From Lacihabitans soyangensis (GTDB taxonomy: Bacteria > Bacteroidota > Bacteroidia > Cytophagales > Spirosomataceae): a stretch of DNA of 64,000 nt. Below the pieces are notes generated by a model, which worked only from the letters and a program-made list of their open reading frames with translations, searched no databases and was not told the origin of the DNA. This document shows positions 1-7,496 of this stretch, in pieces; the stretch's first letter is position 1; every line of letters begins with the position of its first letter. The DNA is taken from the NCBI RefSeq assembly GCF_024343775.1, contig NZ_RJUF01000180.1, forward strand, positions 141,827-205,826. The letters run 5' to 3'. Made by a program: the position numbers and the translations under genes.

Positions 1-235
1 ATTCAAATTGACAATGCAATTCTACATTTCGTATCCATTTCTACATAGGACAGGTTATTTTTGAGGTACTATTTTACATGTTTTGCAATGCTTTTTTTTG
101 CAACCCTCAAAAAACTAAAGACTTACCTCCAAAAAGTTAATTTTTTTTGACTTCATGTCTCGCATCCGTAGCCCGCACTTTGACAGAAACGGCAATTGCC
201 ATATTCGAATTTGGAATATAAATACCATGTCCGGA
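1..235. other. Left flank, no supported gene
   Basis: This stretch lies downstream of the large terminase gene. It holds a copy of the ATAGGACAGG motif (45-54), which on the minus strand would drive genes left of the window, and a T-rich segment near 88-98. A 37-codon minus-strand frame exists, but nothing supports it as a gene. Confidence 0.4.
45..54 (-). promoter_or_regulatory. Candidate phage late-promoter motif, copy 1
   Basis: The minus strand reads CCTGTCCTAT. The same 9-10 bases recur at 2443, 11534, 11964 and 19073, with a one-mismatch copy at 14126, always in minus-strand intergenic gaps of the prophage. This copy would serve a gene beyond the left edge. Promoter function is inferred from recurrence and position. 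Confidence 0.45.
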
Positions 236-1837
236 TTACTTAGGTCGGTAAACGTAAAGTTGATTTTGTTGAGTCATTGAATCAGGCAAACGGTTGTGGA
301 ACCTGGTCCATAGGTAATAGTCCAATGCATCAGTTCCATCTGGTGCGTACTCCCTATGCTTCAGAGGCAGGTTCTTCTCACTCTTCTTGACCTTTTGATA
401 CTCTTCGTTGACAGGTGTTGACTGAAGCTGCAGTATCAATACCTTATTGGTATGCTGATTCACCCTTAGCTTAGGTAGCCTGGTTGAATCCTCTGATAGT
501 ATATCGTTGACCAATCTGTATTTCCGCTTATGTAAAGGCCGTGATTTAGATTCCTTCCTAAATACAACCCATCCATTGGCTTTGAGCTCTTTTTGGAATC
601 GGTCAAAATCTGGCCTATGTGTATCTGAAGTGCCTGAATTCTTGGCATTTCCAGAAGGATCGCCGTATATATTGACCTCTTTAGTAGGGTGGTTAATGTA
701 GGTCTTACAGAACCATTTGGCATTCTGTACCACTATATCTGTGGTTTCCTTGGCTTCAGTATCTGAATTTGCTTCTTTTACTAATGTTGGTTTTATAAAG
801 TTTGAATTAATCACCCTAACTTCATTCTTAACTTCCTGCAGAACTACTGCCCAGCAAATCTTAGCATTGAAATCAAGGGTAACATCAAGGGCTAAATCGT
901 CTCTATAGTCATTTGAAAACGATAAATGAAGTCCTGTTTTATCGTCGTATTCATAGCGTTGTTTTTCCCAATATAAGTGCCTTGATGTTTTAAAGGCATG
1001 GTAAAAACCATCAGGAAGGCTAGTCAAGCGAATATTTGCTACCTCAACATCAAAAACTAACGGGTCTTCTCCAGCCTTTTGTTCATCCCAATATTTTTGA
1101 CCTGCCAATGGGTTGTCTAAACAAGTGGCCTCCAAAATCAGATGTTTTGGAGGTGTTTTAAGTCGTTGTTGTTGTGTTAAAAATTCTCTAGCTGCAAATT
1201 CGGATTTATAAAGTTCCTCGTTTCTATAGATGTGCATTCCTTCCTGGTACCAGGCTGCAGAAGAAAATTGGTAGTGGCAATGAAAAAATTTCGATTTCGA
1301 GATTTTTTTGTGCGTATTGCCTCGAATTGCTTTTTTTAGAATCTTGTAAATAAAATCTTCTCCAACAGTTGCAGCTTCATCGACCAATAGGCCGTCTATA
1401 TTCAAACCTCTGTGAGTTTCCGCTCTATCTTCACTTACAAATTGGATTGTAAAGCCGTTGATAAAACTCATACAGTACTGATATCCTAAACGGCCAACTT
1501 TTTTGTATGGACCAGGCCAATCTTCTGGAGGTTTTTTGCCAACTACATAATGTCCAAAAGGATTAGCCTTTGAATATTCGTAAATACCCATGTATTCAAG
1601 CGATTCCTTGATTACAGGTAGGGTTACCAGGTCAATCGTTACATATGTTACGCCAGCGAGAGCAAACTTCGCCCTTGGCATTTCTCGGTAAGCCATACCT
1701 ACAACCTTACCGATGGTATCTGTTTTTGCACAACCCCGACCGCCCAAAAAATCTTTTATTTGAGCACGAGAACCTAAGAACTTCTGTTGCTTGAGGTTGG
1801 CAAAAACCTTCAATTTGTCTTTATTTGCCTCAATCAT
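236..1837 (-). CDS. terL: Phage terminase large subunit
   Basis: This is the ATPase/nuclease motor that packages and cuts phage DNA. The 533-aa length is usual for the family. A Walker A-like loop GGRGCAKT lies at residues 32-39, a Walker B-like strand ending LLVDEA sits near residue 150, and an RNase H-like nuclease begins around LDFNAKICWAV, with further acidic residues near GDPSGN and the C-terminal APDGTDALDY. The start overlaps the end of the upstream 186-aa gene by 8 bases, the usual small/large terminase arrangement. In this prophage the terminase pair lies downstream of the capsid genes. Identification of the family is secure; the packaging mechanism (cos or pac) cannot be told. Confidence 0.9.
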   Translation of the reverse strand: MIEANKDKLKVFANLKQQKFLGSRAQIKDFLGGRGCAKTDTIGKVVGMAYREMPRAKFALAGVTYVTIDLVTLPVIKESLEYMGIYEYSKANPFGHYVVGKKPPEDWPGPYKKVGRLGYQYCMSFINGFTIQFVSEDRAETHRGLNIDGLLVDEAATVGEDFIYKILKKAIRGNTHKKISKSKFFHCHYQFSSAAWYQEGMHIYRNEELYKSEFAAREFLTQQQRLKTPPKHLILEATCLDNPLAGQKYWDEQKAGEDPLVFDVEVANIRLTSLPDGFYHAFKTSRHLYWEKQRYEYDDKTGLHLSFSNDYRDDLALDVTLDFNAKICWAVVLQEVKNEVRVINSNFIKPTLVKEANSDTEAKETTDIVVQNAKWFCKTYINHPTKEVNIYGDPSGNAKNSGTSDTHRPDFDRFQKELKANGWVVFRKESKSRPLHKRKYRLVNDILSEDSTRLPKLRVNQHTNKVLILQLQSTPVNEEYQKVKKSEKNLPLKHREYAPDGTDALDYYLWTRFHNRLPDSMTQQNQLYVYRPK

Positions 1838-2390
1838 CGGGATCTAGTTCTTTTTGGCGTTGGTGTAAAACATTGATATTGTTGGTGAAAACAAAAGTCG
1901 ATGGATGCTTGAAGTCATCTGGATCCAGTCCTTGCATTTCAGATTCAAATAAGCCTTCGAGCTTGTCAGCTTTCTCCCACAGCTTCCCTGCAGCTTCGTA
2001 GTCTTTATCTTTAAATGCCAAGTTGGCAAGTGTTCTGTAGAAGTTTATAGAAGCTCTTTTCTTACCAACCCTGTCAGCTTCACCTACAATGCCATAAATC
2101 AGATAGGCCTCCTTAACAATATTGTAGGCTTGGCGATATTCGATTTCATATTCTTTGGTAAGTACTGAGCGAATAAACTCATCTGTACGGCCGATATCAA
2201 AAAGAGAGAAAACCCGACGAATCCTTTCAAACTTGGTTCTTTCGGTTTCTGTGAGAGATTCTTTGTGCGGAAATTGTGGGTCTGGCTCAAGCAATATCTC
2301 ATCATTGTAGAACCTCAGATACTTCTCTATCTTGGTTTCGTCTACCTTCAGTAATGCCTTTGCTTGTTTTAGTGTAAGTGCTTTGCTCAC
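1830..2390 (-). CDS. terS: Putative terminase small subunit
   Basis: This 186-aa, charged, helix-rich protein directly precedes and overlaps the large subunit gene, which is the main reason for the call. In this role it would recognise phage DNA and load the large subunit. The N-terminal region (residues 5-60) could hold a helix-turn-helix but no signature is certain. The start codon is GTG; the next upstream codons in frame hit a TAG. That GTG lies inside the left arm of a perfect 11-bp inverted repeat (2386-2396 with 2423-2433), and a late-promoter-like motif lies at 2443-2452. Alternative: an unrelated phage protein. Confidence 0.55.
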   Translation of the reverse strand: MSKALTLKQAKALLKVDETKIEKYLRFYNDEILLEPDPQFPHKESLTETERTKFERIRRVFSLFDIGRTDEFIRSVLTKEYEIEYRQAYNIVKEAYLIYGIVGEADRVGKKRASINFYRTLANLAFKDKDYEAAGKLWEKADKLEGLFESEMQGLDPDDFKHPSTFVFTNNINVLHQRQKELDPDD

Positions 2391-2433
2391 GCTTTGCTAC
2401 CATTTTTGATTTCTCAAAGCAACAAAGCGTGAG
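2386..2433. repeat. 11-bp inverted repeat over the terS start
   Basis: CTCACGCTTTG (2386-2396) and CAAAGCGTGAG (2423-2433) are perfect inverted repeats 26 bases apart. The left arm covers the GTG start of the putative small terminase. It could be an operator or an mRNA hairpin that hides the start codon; which one cannot be told from sequence. Confidence 0.6.
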
Positions 2434-2442
2434 TGAGGCAGT

Positions 2443-2452
2443 ATAGGACAGG
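2443..2452 (-). promoter_or_regulatory. Candidate phage late-promoter motif, copy 2
   Basis: CCTGTCCTAT on the minus strand, in the 66-base gap before the terminase genes. It matches the other copies exactly over CTGTCCTAT. Confidence 0.45.
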
Positions 2453-2455
2453 ATT

Positions 2456-3016
2456 TTAAAACAACCCATTACAAAGCCCAGACAATGCCTTCAAAGCATT
2501 CTCTTTGGCTTCATCTTCGTTGGGTTCGGGGTGGAAATTCTCCAACTTGCAGCCCTCTTCAATAAAGTGTGACATTGAACGTCCCATTTTTTTTCCTTTC
2601 CTGGTATGTTTATCATAGGCAAAGTCCGGCACCGGTCTGAACCTTGAGCTGTGGCACCCAAACACATACACCGTTTGCCAATCTACATACCGGCTTTTCT
2701 TGGCTCTACAGAGCATTATCACGGCATGCACTAGAAACAACCTTTCCGGAAAGTGCTTATCGTCCTTTTTCTTGGCCATGTCCTTCCACATTTGGTAGAG
2801 GCTGTTGATCTCAGTACTGATGCCAGGAGTAGCGAAGCCCACGTCTTCGCTACTGATTACTTTCAATCTTTTCCATGCATATTCTGGCGTTTTGAGGCTC
2901 AGTTCCACCGCCCAAAACAGTGCATCATCTTCCATCCCTCTCCTGATACATTTCTGAAAAGCCGAGCTGGCTTCAAAAAAATCATATCCGTTTTCTGTCT
3001 TTATCTCGCTGATCAT
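2456..3016 (-). CDS. Stand-alone RarA/MgsA C-terminal-like domain protein
   Basis: The 186-aa protein resembles the C-terminal helical and tetramerisation part of the replication-associated recombination ATPase RarA (MgsA, WRIP1 family): residues near 20-60 read like CIRRGMEDDALFWAVELSL and RLKVISSEDVGFA, which is the RarA pattern of a paired-residue helix followed by an S/ASED(I/V)G motif. There is no AAA+ ATPase domain, no Walker A and no Walker B. It could act as a decoy or adaptor for host RarA, SSB or replication forks. It sits in the gap between the DNA-modification genes and the terminase. Family likeness is judged by eye; the role is inferred. Confidence 0.65.
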   Translation of the reverse strand: MISEIKTENGYDFFEASSAFQKCIRRGMEDDALFWAVELSLKTPEYAWKRLKVISSEDVGFATPGISTEINSLYQMWKDMAKKKDDKHFPERLFLVHAVIMLCRAKKSRYVDWQTVYVFGCHSSRFRPVPDFAYDKHTRKGKKMGRSMSHFIEEGCKLENFHPEPNEDEAKENALKALSGLCNGLF

Positions 3017-3189
3017 ATCGATAATATTGTTAATCGTCCGTTTTCTACTTTAATACTGCAGGTCATTCCCGCTTCAAATCCAGCTTCTTTCAGCCACTCT
3101 CCTTTTAGCAGGAGTTGAGGTACAACCTTCAAGTCCCATTTGCGTTTTTCCCATTTCTCTTGGGTTTTTATTTTCCTAAATTCTTGCAT
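3013..3189 (-). CDS. SymE/AbrB-like small protein
   Basis: A 58-aa protein whose C-terminal half (VPQLLLKGEWLKEAGF, then a short strand and ENGRLTILSI) follows the SymE-type toxin pattern of an AbrB-like swapped-hairpin fold: hydrophobic strand, GxWLxxAGF, then V/I-rich strand with NGxLxI. The ATG at 3187-3189 is chosen; a longer frame to 3237 would put the coding start upstream of an 18-bp leader motif. Known SymE is an SOS-induced RNA-cleaving toxin, but many family members may only bind DNA or RNA. It overlaps the next gene by 4 bases (ATGA type). No antisense RNA was sought successfully. Confidence 0.55.
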   Translation of the reverse strand: MQEFRKIKTQEKWEKRKWDLKVVPQLLLKGEWLKEAGFEAGMTCSIKVENGRLTILSI

Positions 3190-3208
3190 ACATTTGCCTC
3201 TGTTTAAA

Positions 3209-3226
3209 TTTATTAGTGAGATAATC
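3209..3226 (-). promoter_or_regulatory. 18-bp leader motif, copy 1
   Basis: The minus strand reads GATTATCTCACTAATAAA, identical to copies at 20909-20926 and 21517-21534. Each lies 11 to 19 bases upstream of the start codon of a small phage gene. This suggests a shared promoter or operator. Confidence 0.55.
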
Positions 3227-3240
3227 GGTTTGAACAAACG

Positions 3241-3264
3241 AAAGCCTGATTCCCGTCAGGCTTT
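3241..3264. terminator. Hairpin terminator between phage units
   Basis: A 9-bp perfect stem AAAGCCTGA / TCAGGCTTT with a 6-base loop lies between the end of the 56-aa gene and the SymE-like unit. A partial T-run follows on each strand. Confidence 0.6.
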
Positions 3265-3270
3265 CACTTT

Positions 3271-3441
3271 TTAGTCAAAAAGCTTCGTTTGGTTGTCTTC
3301 ATAAAAAAGTGGTAAATCATTCCAACCCAGCTGTAGAGCCTTTTGCACACCTCCTATTTTCATATTTGGGTTTTCCTTTACCATGGCCACTAAAGCCTTT
3401 TGTTCTTGAGTCATTACTCGTTTTTTAGCTCGCTTTGCCAT
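3271..3441 (-). CDS. Small basic phage protein, 56 aa
   Basis: A minus-strand frame from ATG at 3439-3441 to TAA at 3271-3273, starting MAKRAKKRVMTQEQKALVAM. The basic N-terminus and the following helices suggest a DNA-binding or terminase-small-subunit-like helix-turn-helix, but no family is recognised. It begins one base after the stop of the 234-aa gene and ends just before a hairpin terminator, so it should be the last gene of that unit. Confidence 0.55.
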   Translation of the reverse strand: MAKRAKKRVMTQEQKALVAMVKENPNMKIGGVQKALQLGWNDLPLFYEDNQTKLFD

Positions 3442-3442
3442 A

Positions 3443-4147
3443 TTAGAAAGGATATTGATCTGTTGAAACCTTCACAAACTCACAGCTCTTAATCAAGTGC
3501 TCAGCATAGTAGTCTTTTATCTGAAAACCAACTACCTCCTTAAACTTCTCCTCTACTCTCTCCTTCAGCACCAATCTTGGATTCTTGTATTCACCAGGCT
3601 TGTAGCTTTTCACAAACTCAAGCACATCATCAATACCGATTTCCATTCCACACTCTTCGCTAAGGGCTTCAACTTTCACATCGATGGCAATGGCATCCTC
3701 AAAAAACCATTTCTTAGAGATGTTCCAGTTTTTATCTCCCCAGCGTTCTAGATCTGCTTTCTTCAAGCCATAGAATTTTTCCGATATCACCGTTTCTTTG
3801 CTAACATAGTTCTTGGCATCGGCTTCAAGGTCCTTCCACATCTTTGCTAGCTCATAAGGATTTGTGGTGGTTTCAATTATCTCCACAGGATTACTCAAAT
3901 CCACATGCTCAGGTACATTTACATTCACAAAGGCCAGATGAGCGATATTGTAAACATTGAATTTTTCGCACAGAAAGCCATCGTGGCGGCTTATCGTTAC
4001 CTTTTGGGCTGTACGTTTGGCAAAGCCCTCATAGTCGCTTCCTTCGCCATGTTTTTTAATGTGGCGTTCAAAATTCGCCCCTATTTTTACTTCAGCTTTC
4101 TTCATGTCAGTAGGCTCTGGCAAGTCTTTTGATTTTGCTTTTTCCAT
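3443..4147 (-). CDS. Hypothetical phage protein, 234 aa
   Basis: No family recognised. The start is placed at ATG 4145-4147 (MEKAKSKDLPEP) because a clear GGGAGG ribosome site lies 10 bases upstream and because the longer frame would overlap most of the 71-aa gene upstream in a reading typical of out-of-frame translation. The protein is hydrophilic, with KKWFFEDAIAI and VGFQIKDYYAEHLIKSCEF as the more structured parts. It is probably co-transcribed with the 71-aa gene and the 56-aa gene. Confidence 0.6.
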   Translation of the reverse strand: MEKAKSKDLPEPTDMKKAEVKIGANFERHIKKHGEGSDYEGFAKRTAQKVTISRHDGFLCEKFNVYNIAHLAFVNVNVPEHVDLSNPVEIIETTTNPYELAKMWKDLEADAKNYVSKETVISEKFYGLKKADLERWGDKNWNISKKWFFEDAIAIDVKVEALSEECGMEIGIDDVLEFVKSYKPGEYKNPRLVLKERVEEKFKEVVGFQIKDYYAEHLIKSCEFVKVSTDQYPF

Positions 4148-4322
4148 ACTTAACTTCCTCCCAGATTTCGGTGAGCTTACTTTTACAAAAACTGGCTTTT
4201 TCGATTTCGATTTCTGCGTTTGCATTTTTACTATAAAATTTAAGTGAAACATTATTTTCTCCTTTAAAAACCAGCTTTCCTGGTATGTCTTTAATTTCTA
4301 CTATCTGATTGAAATACAACAT
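4107..4322 (-). CDS. Hypothetical phage protein, 71 aa
   Basis: A small protein with an N-terminal stretch (MLYFNQIVEIKDIPGKLVF) that looks like beta strands and a basic C-terminus. It overlaps the next gene by 41 bases in another frame. Composition looks coding, and the downstream ribosome site is embedded in its 3' end, which suggests translational coupling. Function unknown. Confidence 0.5.
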   Translation of the reverse strand: MLYFNQIVEIKDIPGKLVFKGENNVSLKFYSKNANAEIEIEKASFCKSKLTEIWEEVKYGKSKIKRLARAY

Positions 4323-4433
4323 GTTATTTGCGTTTTGACAGTACGAACGTACGACTGATTAACAAGGAGCCAAAACAGTGAATCTTAAATTTTTAGCCAA
4401 GTTTTCCACAGCCTTTTTGGCAGAATTGGGCAC

Positions 4434-4462
4434 AAAAAAAGCCCCGATTTCTCAGGGCTTTT
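4434..4462 (-). terminator. Rho-independent terminator
   Basis: On the minus strand the stem AAAAGCCC/GGGGCTTTT is followed by seven T. It closes the unit ending with the 80-aa gene that stops at 4495. Confidence 0.75.
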
Positions 4463-4494
4463 CAGCGAAACTATACTCTACTTAAAGAAACACC

Positions 4495-4737
4495 TTACGG
4501 CTCATTTCGCTCTTCATTCGTGGGCTCAAGGCCTCCTTCATTATTGCCTTTTATTGAAAATTCCTCAATATCCTCTAGAGCATTTTTTAAATGACTATCA
4601 AAATTTTCAAGAATAATTTTATCATAATCTAAATCATGCTCTTTTATCAATATATCTAAAATTGAATTTAGCACTGCATTATTTAAAAGTGCCATCTGAA
4701 GATTCGCCTTTGCCAAACCATCAGAGGTAAACTTCAT
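4495..4737 (-). CDS. Hypothetical acidic phage protein, 80 aa
   Basis: Helix-rich, acidic protein (residues 10-65 amphipathic; tail rich in E, N and P). It follows the glycosyltransferase by 27 bases and ends just before a terminator, so it is probably the last gene of the modification unit. No family recognised. Confidence 0.55.
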   Translation of the reverse strand: MKFTSDGLAKANLQMALLNNAVLNSILDILIKEHDLDYDKIILENFDSHLKNALEDIEEFSIKGNNEGGLEPTNEERNEP

Positions 4738-4764
4738 ATCCTTAAATTCCGTAATCTCAGTTGT

Positions 4765-5532
4765 TTAAAATGGTACTTTAAAATTCATTTGGAACTGGTG
4801 GTTTCTAGTACCAGTTTTTCTTACGCAAATTACATATTCGCCGAAAAATCCTTGCAATTCGCCCAATATTTTTTCCAAAGTCTCCATATTTCTAAACTCC
4901 GCCAATCCTCCAGAGCCTACCCAAGTATCGCCGTAGTGGAAGTAAAACCGATTATCACGCCAAATCTTCCTATGCAAATAAGCATTAAGCCCACAAATCC
5001 AATAATCCTCCTGGTATCGCTGTTCAGGTCTAAAATACAGTTTCGAGCCTTCCAATAACCCAAATGCACAAGTATTCACGTAGCCACTCAGCTGGATGGG
5101 TGCCAAACTCGCATAAGTAAAAGGTTTACCTGAGGTATTAAATCCAAACAAAAAAGCCCCAGACTGTCTGGCAGCTCTGGCAGTGGCTTGTATAACATCA
5201 AAAATCTCCTGTGGACTCAATTTGTCCTTTTCACCTGTTTCGGTATAAATCCGCTTCATATACATCAGGTCATCATCCATATGAAACGCATCACCAAAAT
5301 ACTCATACATCCATTGGCGTTTCCAGCTAAGGCCAATAATTGAGTCAGGATGGGTCACAATCTCAGCATCCGGGCAATGTTCGCGATACTCACCCAATTG
5401 GCTCTCAGGTATGCAAATAATACTATTCGCCACTTTCTTATGAGTAGTAATCTTATCAGCTCGTTTGTGCGAAGCAATAAGCACCTTTATCTCCCCCACT
5501 GGGGGCTGGGGGGCCGTCATTTCCTCTGCCAT
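4765..5532 (-). CDS. GT-A glycosyltransferase, TET/JBP-associated type
   Basis: A 255-aa GT-A-fold protein: an N-terminal nucleotide-sugar strand (IKVLIASHKRA, residues 15-25), then QWMYEYF and the metal-binding acidic motif MDDDLM at residues 85-90, and a later QEDYWICGLNAY segment of the kind that carries the acceptor-side acid. The pattern fits the TET/JBP-associated glycosyltransferases described in phages, which are thought to decorate oxidised bases in DNA. It overlaps the upstream ParB-like gene by 16 bases, a known partnership. No methyltransferase or TET/JBP dioxygenase is visible in the window. Residues 7-14 (APQPPVGE) are encoded by a short C/G-rich repeat (5491-5513), so the true N-terminus may start differently. 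Confidence 0.65.
   Translation of the reverse strand: MAEEMTAPQPPVGEIKVLIASHKRADKITTHKKVANSIICIPESQLGEYREHCPDAEIVTHPDSIIGLSWKRQWMYEYFGDAFHMDDDLMYMKRIYTETGEKDKLSPQEIFDVIQATARAARQSGAFLFGFNTSGKPFTYASLAPIQLSGYVNTCAFGLLEGSKLYFRPEQRYQEDYWICGLNAYLHRKIWRDNRFYFHYGDTWVGSGGLAEFRNMETLEKILGELQGFFGEYVICVRKTGTRNHQFQMNFKVPF
5491..5513. repeat. G/C-block repeat inside a coding sequence (family C)
   Basis: The segment begins CTCCCCCACTGGGGGCTGGG. Near-identical copies lie at 10433-10457, 14187-14212, 19337-19363 and 20947-20988. Here it is read in frame as APQPPVGE near the start of the glycosyltransferase. Confidence 0.8.
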
Positions 5533-6143
5533 GCTTCAGTAAATTGTTTAGCGGTCATCACATAGCTTTCTCCCACATTGCTGGTCTTATAATCCTTGGC
5601 TTTGCCAAGTCCAAGCACCTCACGTACATAATTCTCATCAATGCTATTTTCGCACATAATTATCACTGCAGAGTACTTCTCAGAGTATTTGGGCACTATC
5701 GGCATTTCGGGCTCATCACGCATGGCCTTTTCGTTTCCTGTGTCTAGGTCTTTAGTCAGGTCATCCATGCTGATATTAAAATCATCAAGATTCACATATT
5801 CCTCAAACTCATCATGTAGCATCTGCAGGTCAAACTCCCCGGCATGAGTATTCTCAATCACCATGATTTCCTTCAGCTCCACATCTGTCAGTTTCCTCAC
5901 GGCAGTTCTTACGTCTATCACCATATCGCCCATGCCATAGTCTCTAAGTACCTGGCATCTCTGGTGGCCACTAAGGAGGGTTCCATCCGCATCCCTTACA
6001 GGAATACCAATCAAGCCAAATTTCTGCAGTCTAGCCCAAAGTTTTCCTTTCTCAAGCTGCTTTATCTTTCGTGGATTCAGCGTATGAGGCACCAGCTCAG
6101 CCACACTTACCTTTTCGGTCACAAACAATTCCTCAACCTTCAT
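5517..6143 (-). CDS. ParB-like nuclease domain protein
   Basis: A 208-aa protein with a ParB N-terminal-type domain: VAELVPHTLNPRKI at residues 15-27, then IPVRDADGTLLSGHQRCQVL with the GHQR box at residues 59-62. The remaining C-terminal part is acidic and phage-like, without a ParB helix-turn-helix, so chromosome partition is unlikely. In phages such ParB-like proteins recur with DNA-modifying glycosyltransferases. It overlaps the glycosyltransferase gene by 16 bases and the 107-aa gene by 11 bases, indicating one operon. Enzymatic role (nuclease, CTPase or DNA clamp) is not known. Confidence 0.75.
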   Translation of the reverse strand: MKVEELFVTEKVSVAELVPHTLNPRKIKQLEKGKLWARLQKFGLIGIPVRDADGTLLSGHQRCQVLRDYGMGDMVIDVRTAVRKLTDVELKEIMVIENTHAGEFDLQMLHDEFEEYVNLDDFNISMDDLTKDLDTGNEKAMRDEPEMPIVPKYSEKYSAVIIMCENSIDENYVREVLGLGKAKDYKTSNVGESYVMTAKQFTEAWQRK

Positions 6144-6456
6144 ACAAATTCTCCCATTTATCGGTTAAAACGCCATTTCCTTCCTGATGACTTAGCGGAG
6201 CAGAAGTCACAAACAACCATGTAAACCGCTTCCCTTTAGCAAAAACACTACGTTTAACATCAAAAGACACATAACCATGTTGGCTACTCGATAAGGGCTT
6301 TATTTGAGCTTTAAAATTCAACTTCGTAAAAATCCCAAATCTCACTTCCACCAACAGTTCACCGGCTGGAGTGGCAGCTTTGTCATTTTCTAGCTCAAAA
6401 AACATCCGAACAGTATCCTTATTGATACGCTTGTTTATTTTATTACTTACTTTCAT
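6133..6456 (-). CDS. Hypothetical phage protein, 107 aa
   Basis: A small basic protein with alternating hydrophobic stretches (ELLVEVRFGIFTKL, FTWLFVTSAPLSH) that suggest a beta-sandwich or OB-like fold. It overlaps the genes on both sides (11 and 4 bases), so it belongs to the same operon as the ParB-like and glycosyltransferase genes. No family recognised. Confidence 0.55.
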   Translation of the reverse strand: MKVSNKINKRINKDTVRMFFELENDKAATPAGELLVEVRFGIFTKLNFKAQIKPLSSSQHGYVSFDVKRSVFAKGKRFTWLFVTSAPLSHQEGNGVLTDKWENLYEG

Positions 6457-7184
6457 AACGTACTCATTAACTGGTCAATAGTATTAATCTTAATCGTCGC
6501 AATGCTTATATTCTTATTTTGTGAAGCTTTCTTCACCTCAGTCTTGGCAGCTGCTAGTCTGGCCTTAAATTTACTCAAAGAACTCTCCAGGCTTTTTTTC
6601 ATCTTATGCAGTGCCAACTTATCTCTCGGCAACGACTTCACAAACTCACTATCATCAAAACTCACCAATTCTGAATTTAATTCTCCAGGTCCTTGAGCGG
6701 AGTCGAAGGCAGCCGAGACACGCTCCCCATGCCTTTTAAAATAATAAACCTCATCGCTCTTATTTACATACTCCTCTCTCAAGGCCTTAATTTCCGTCAC
6801 AAGTGGCAGTTGATTACTATCGCGAGGCATCTTAGCCAGCTCATTGATCTTCTTATTTTTCCGCATGTCTACTTCATGCAACTCTGCTTGTATAGCCTCC
6901 AGTTCTGCAGCTTCATCAAAACTTTCATCTACTATCAAACAATTTGGATTCAATCCTCTCTGGGTTTCCGAAGGTACTTTTACATTAATATCAGCACGAG
7001 GTGTAAAAATAACCTTCTCAGGCTTCGCAATCATTGCAGGGTCAAAACCCTTTAAATCCTGCCAAATCTTCCTTTTGGCTTCCAAATCATCCTTAGTAGC
7101 AAGACCGTGCTCAAACAGCTGCAGAACACTATCAAAATGAGCCTTAGCCAATATCTTCTGTCTTCGTAATTCCTTATCATCCAT
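6453..7184 (-). CDS. Coiled-coil phage protein, 243 aa
   Basis: The start is placed at ATG 7182-7184 (MDDKELRRQKIL). Residues about 85-130 and 185-220 have strong heptad character (ELEAIQAELHEVDMRKNK; KFKARLAAAKTEVKKA). The middle contains AAFDSAQGPG, encoded by a short repeat (6691-6710) that seems to have been inserted in frame. Position between capsid-side and terminase genes suggests a virion-assembly or packaging accessory. No family recognised. Confidence 0.55.
   Translation of the reverse strand: MDDKELRRQKILAKAHFDSVLQLFEHGLATKDDLEAKRKIWQDLKGFDPAMIAKPEKVIFTPRADINVKVPSETQRGLNPNCLIVDESFDEAAELEAIQAELHEVDMRKNKKINELAKMPRDSNQLPLVTEIKALREEYVNKSDEVYYFKRHGERVSAAFDSAQGPGELNSELVSFDDSEFVKSLPRDKLALHKMKKSLESSLSKFKARLAAAKTEVKKASQNKNISIATIKINTIDQLMSTL
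6691..6710. repeat. Short repeat in coding sequence (family B)
   Basis: The segment matches the GAGCGGAGTCGAAGGC repeat found also at 7246, 11317, 13963, 14008, 15541 (nested), 19860, 21625 and 23765. Here it adds FDSAQGP in frame to a coiled-coil protein. Confidence 0.8.
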
Positions 7185-7245
7185 GTTACGAAAATACAAA
7201 AAAAGCGGCAATTGCCGCTAAGACGTAATACTTTCAAATGTTGTT

Positions 7246-7265
7246 GCCTGAGTGGAGTCGAAGGC
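7246..7265. repeat. Short repeat, intergenic (family B)
   Basis: GCCTGAGTGGAGTCGAAGGC, an imperfect palindrome in the gap between the 71-aa and 243-aa genes. A separate 16-bp palindrome AGCGGCAATTGCCGCT lies close by at 7204-7219. Confidence 0.8.
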
Positions 7266-7278
7266 TGGCGGCTCAGTT

Positions 7279-7494
7279 CTATCTCAGCAACCTCATAAAC
7301 CCTTCAATAGCATCCACATAATCACGCAATTCGATGTATTTCATGGGGTCTTCATAAGCCTGAAATTCATCTGCAGTAACTTCATTCACTATTTGCAAGT
7401 GATCATGCACAACAGACTTAAATTCCTTGATAGAGCTGATATCTTTCAGCAATTCAGCGAGAGACGGAATATTCCTTTCTTCGAGTAGATACAT
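7279..7494 (-). CDS. Hypothetical phage protein, 71 aa
   Basis: A short helical, acidic protein (MYLLEERNIPSLAELLKDIS). Its leader contains the large inverted-repeat structure at 7497-7617, which could affect expression. No family recognised. Confidence 0.5.
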   Translation of the reverse strand: MYLLEERNIPSLAELLKDISSIKEFKSVVHDHLQIVNEVTADEFQAYEDPMKYIELRDYVDAIEGFMRLLR

Positions 7495-7496
7495 AA

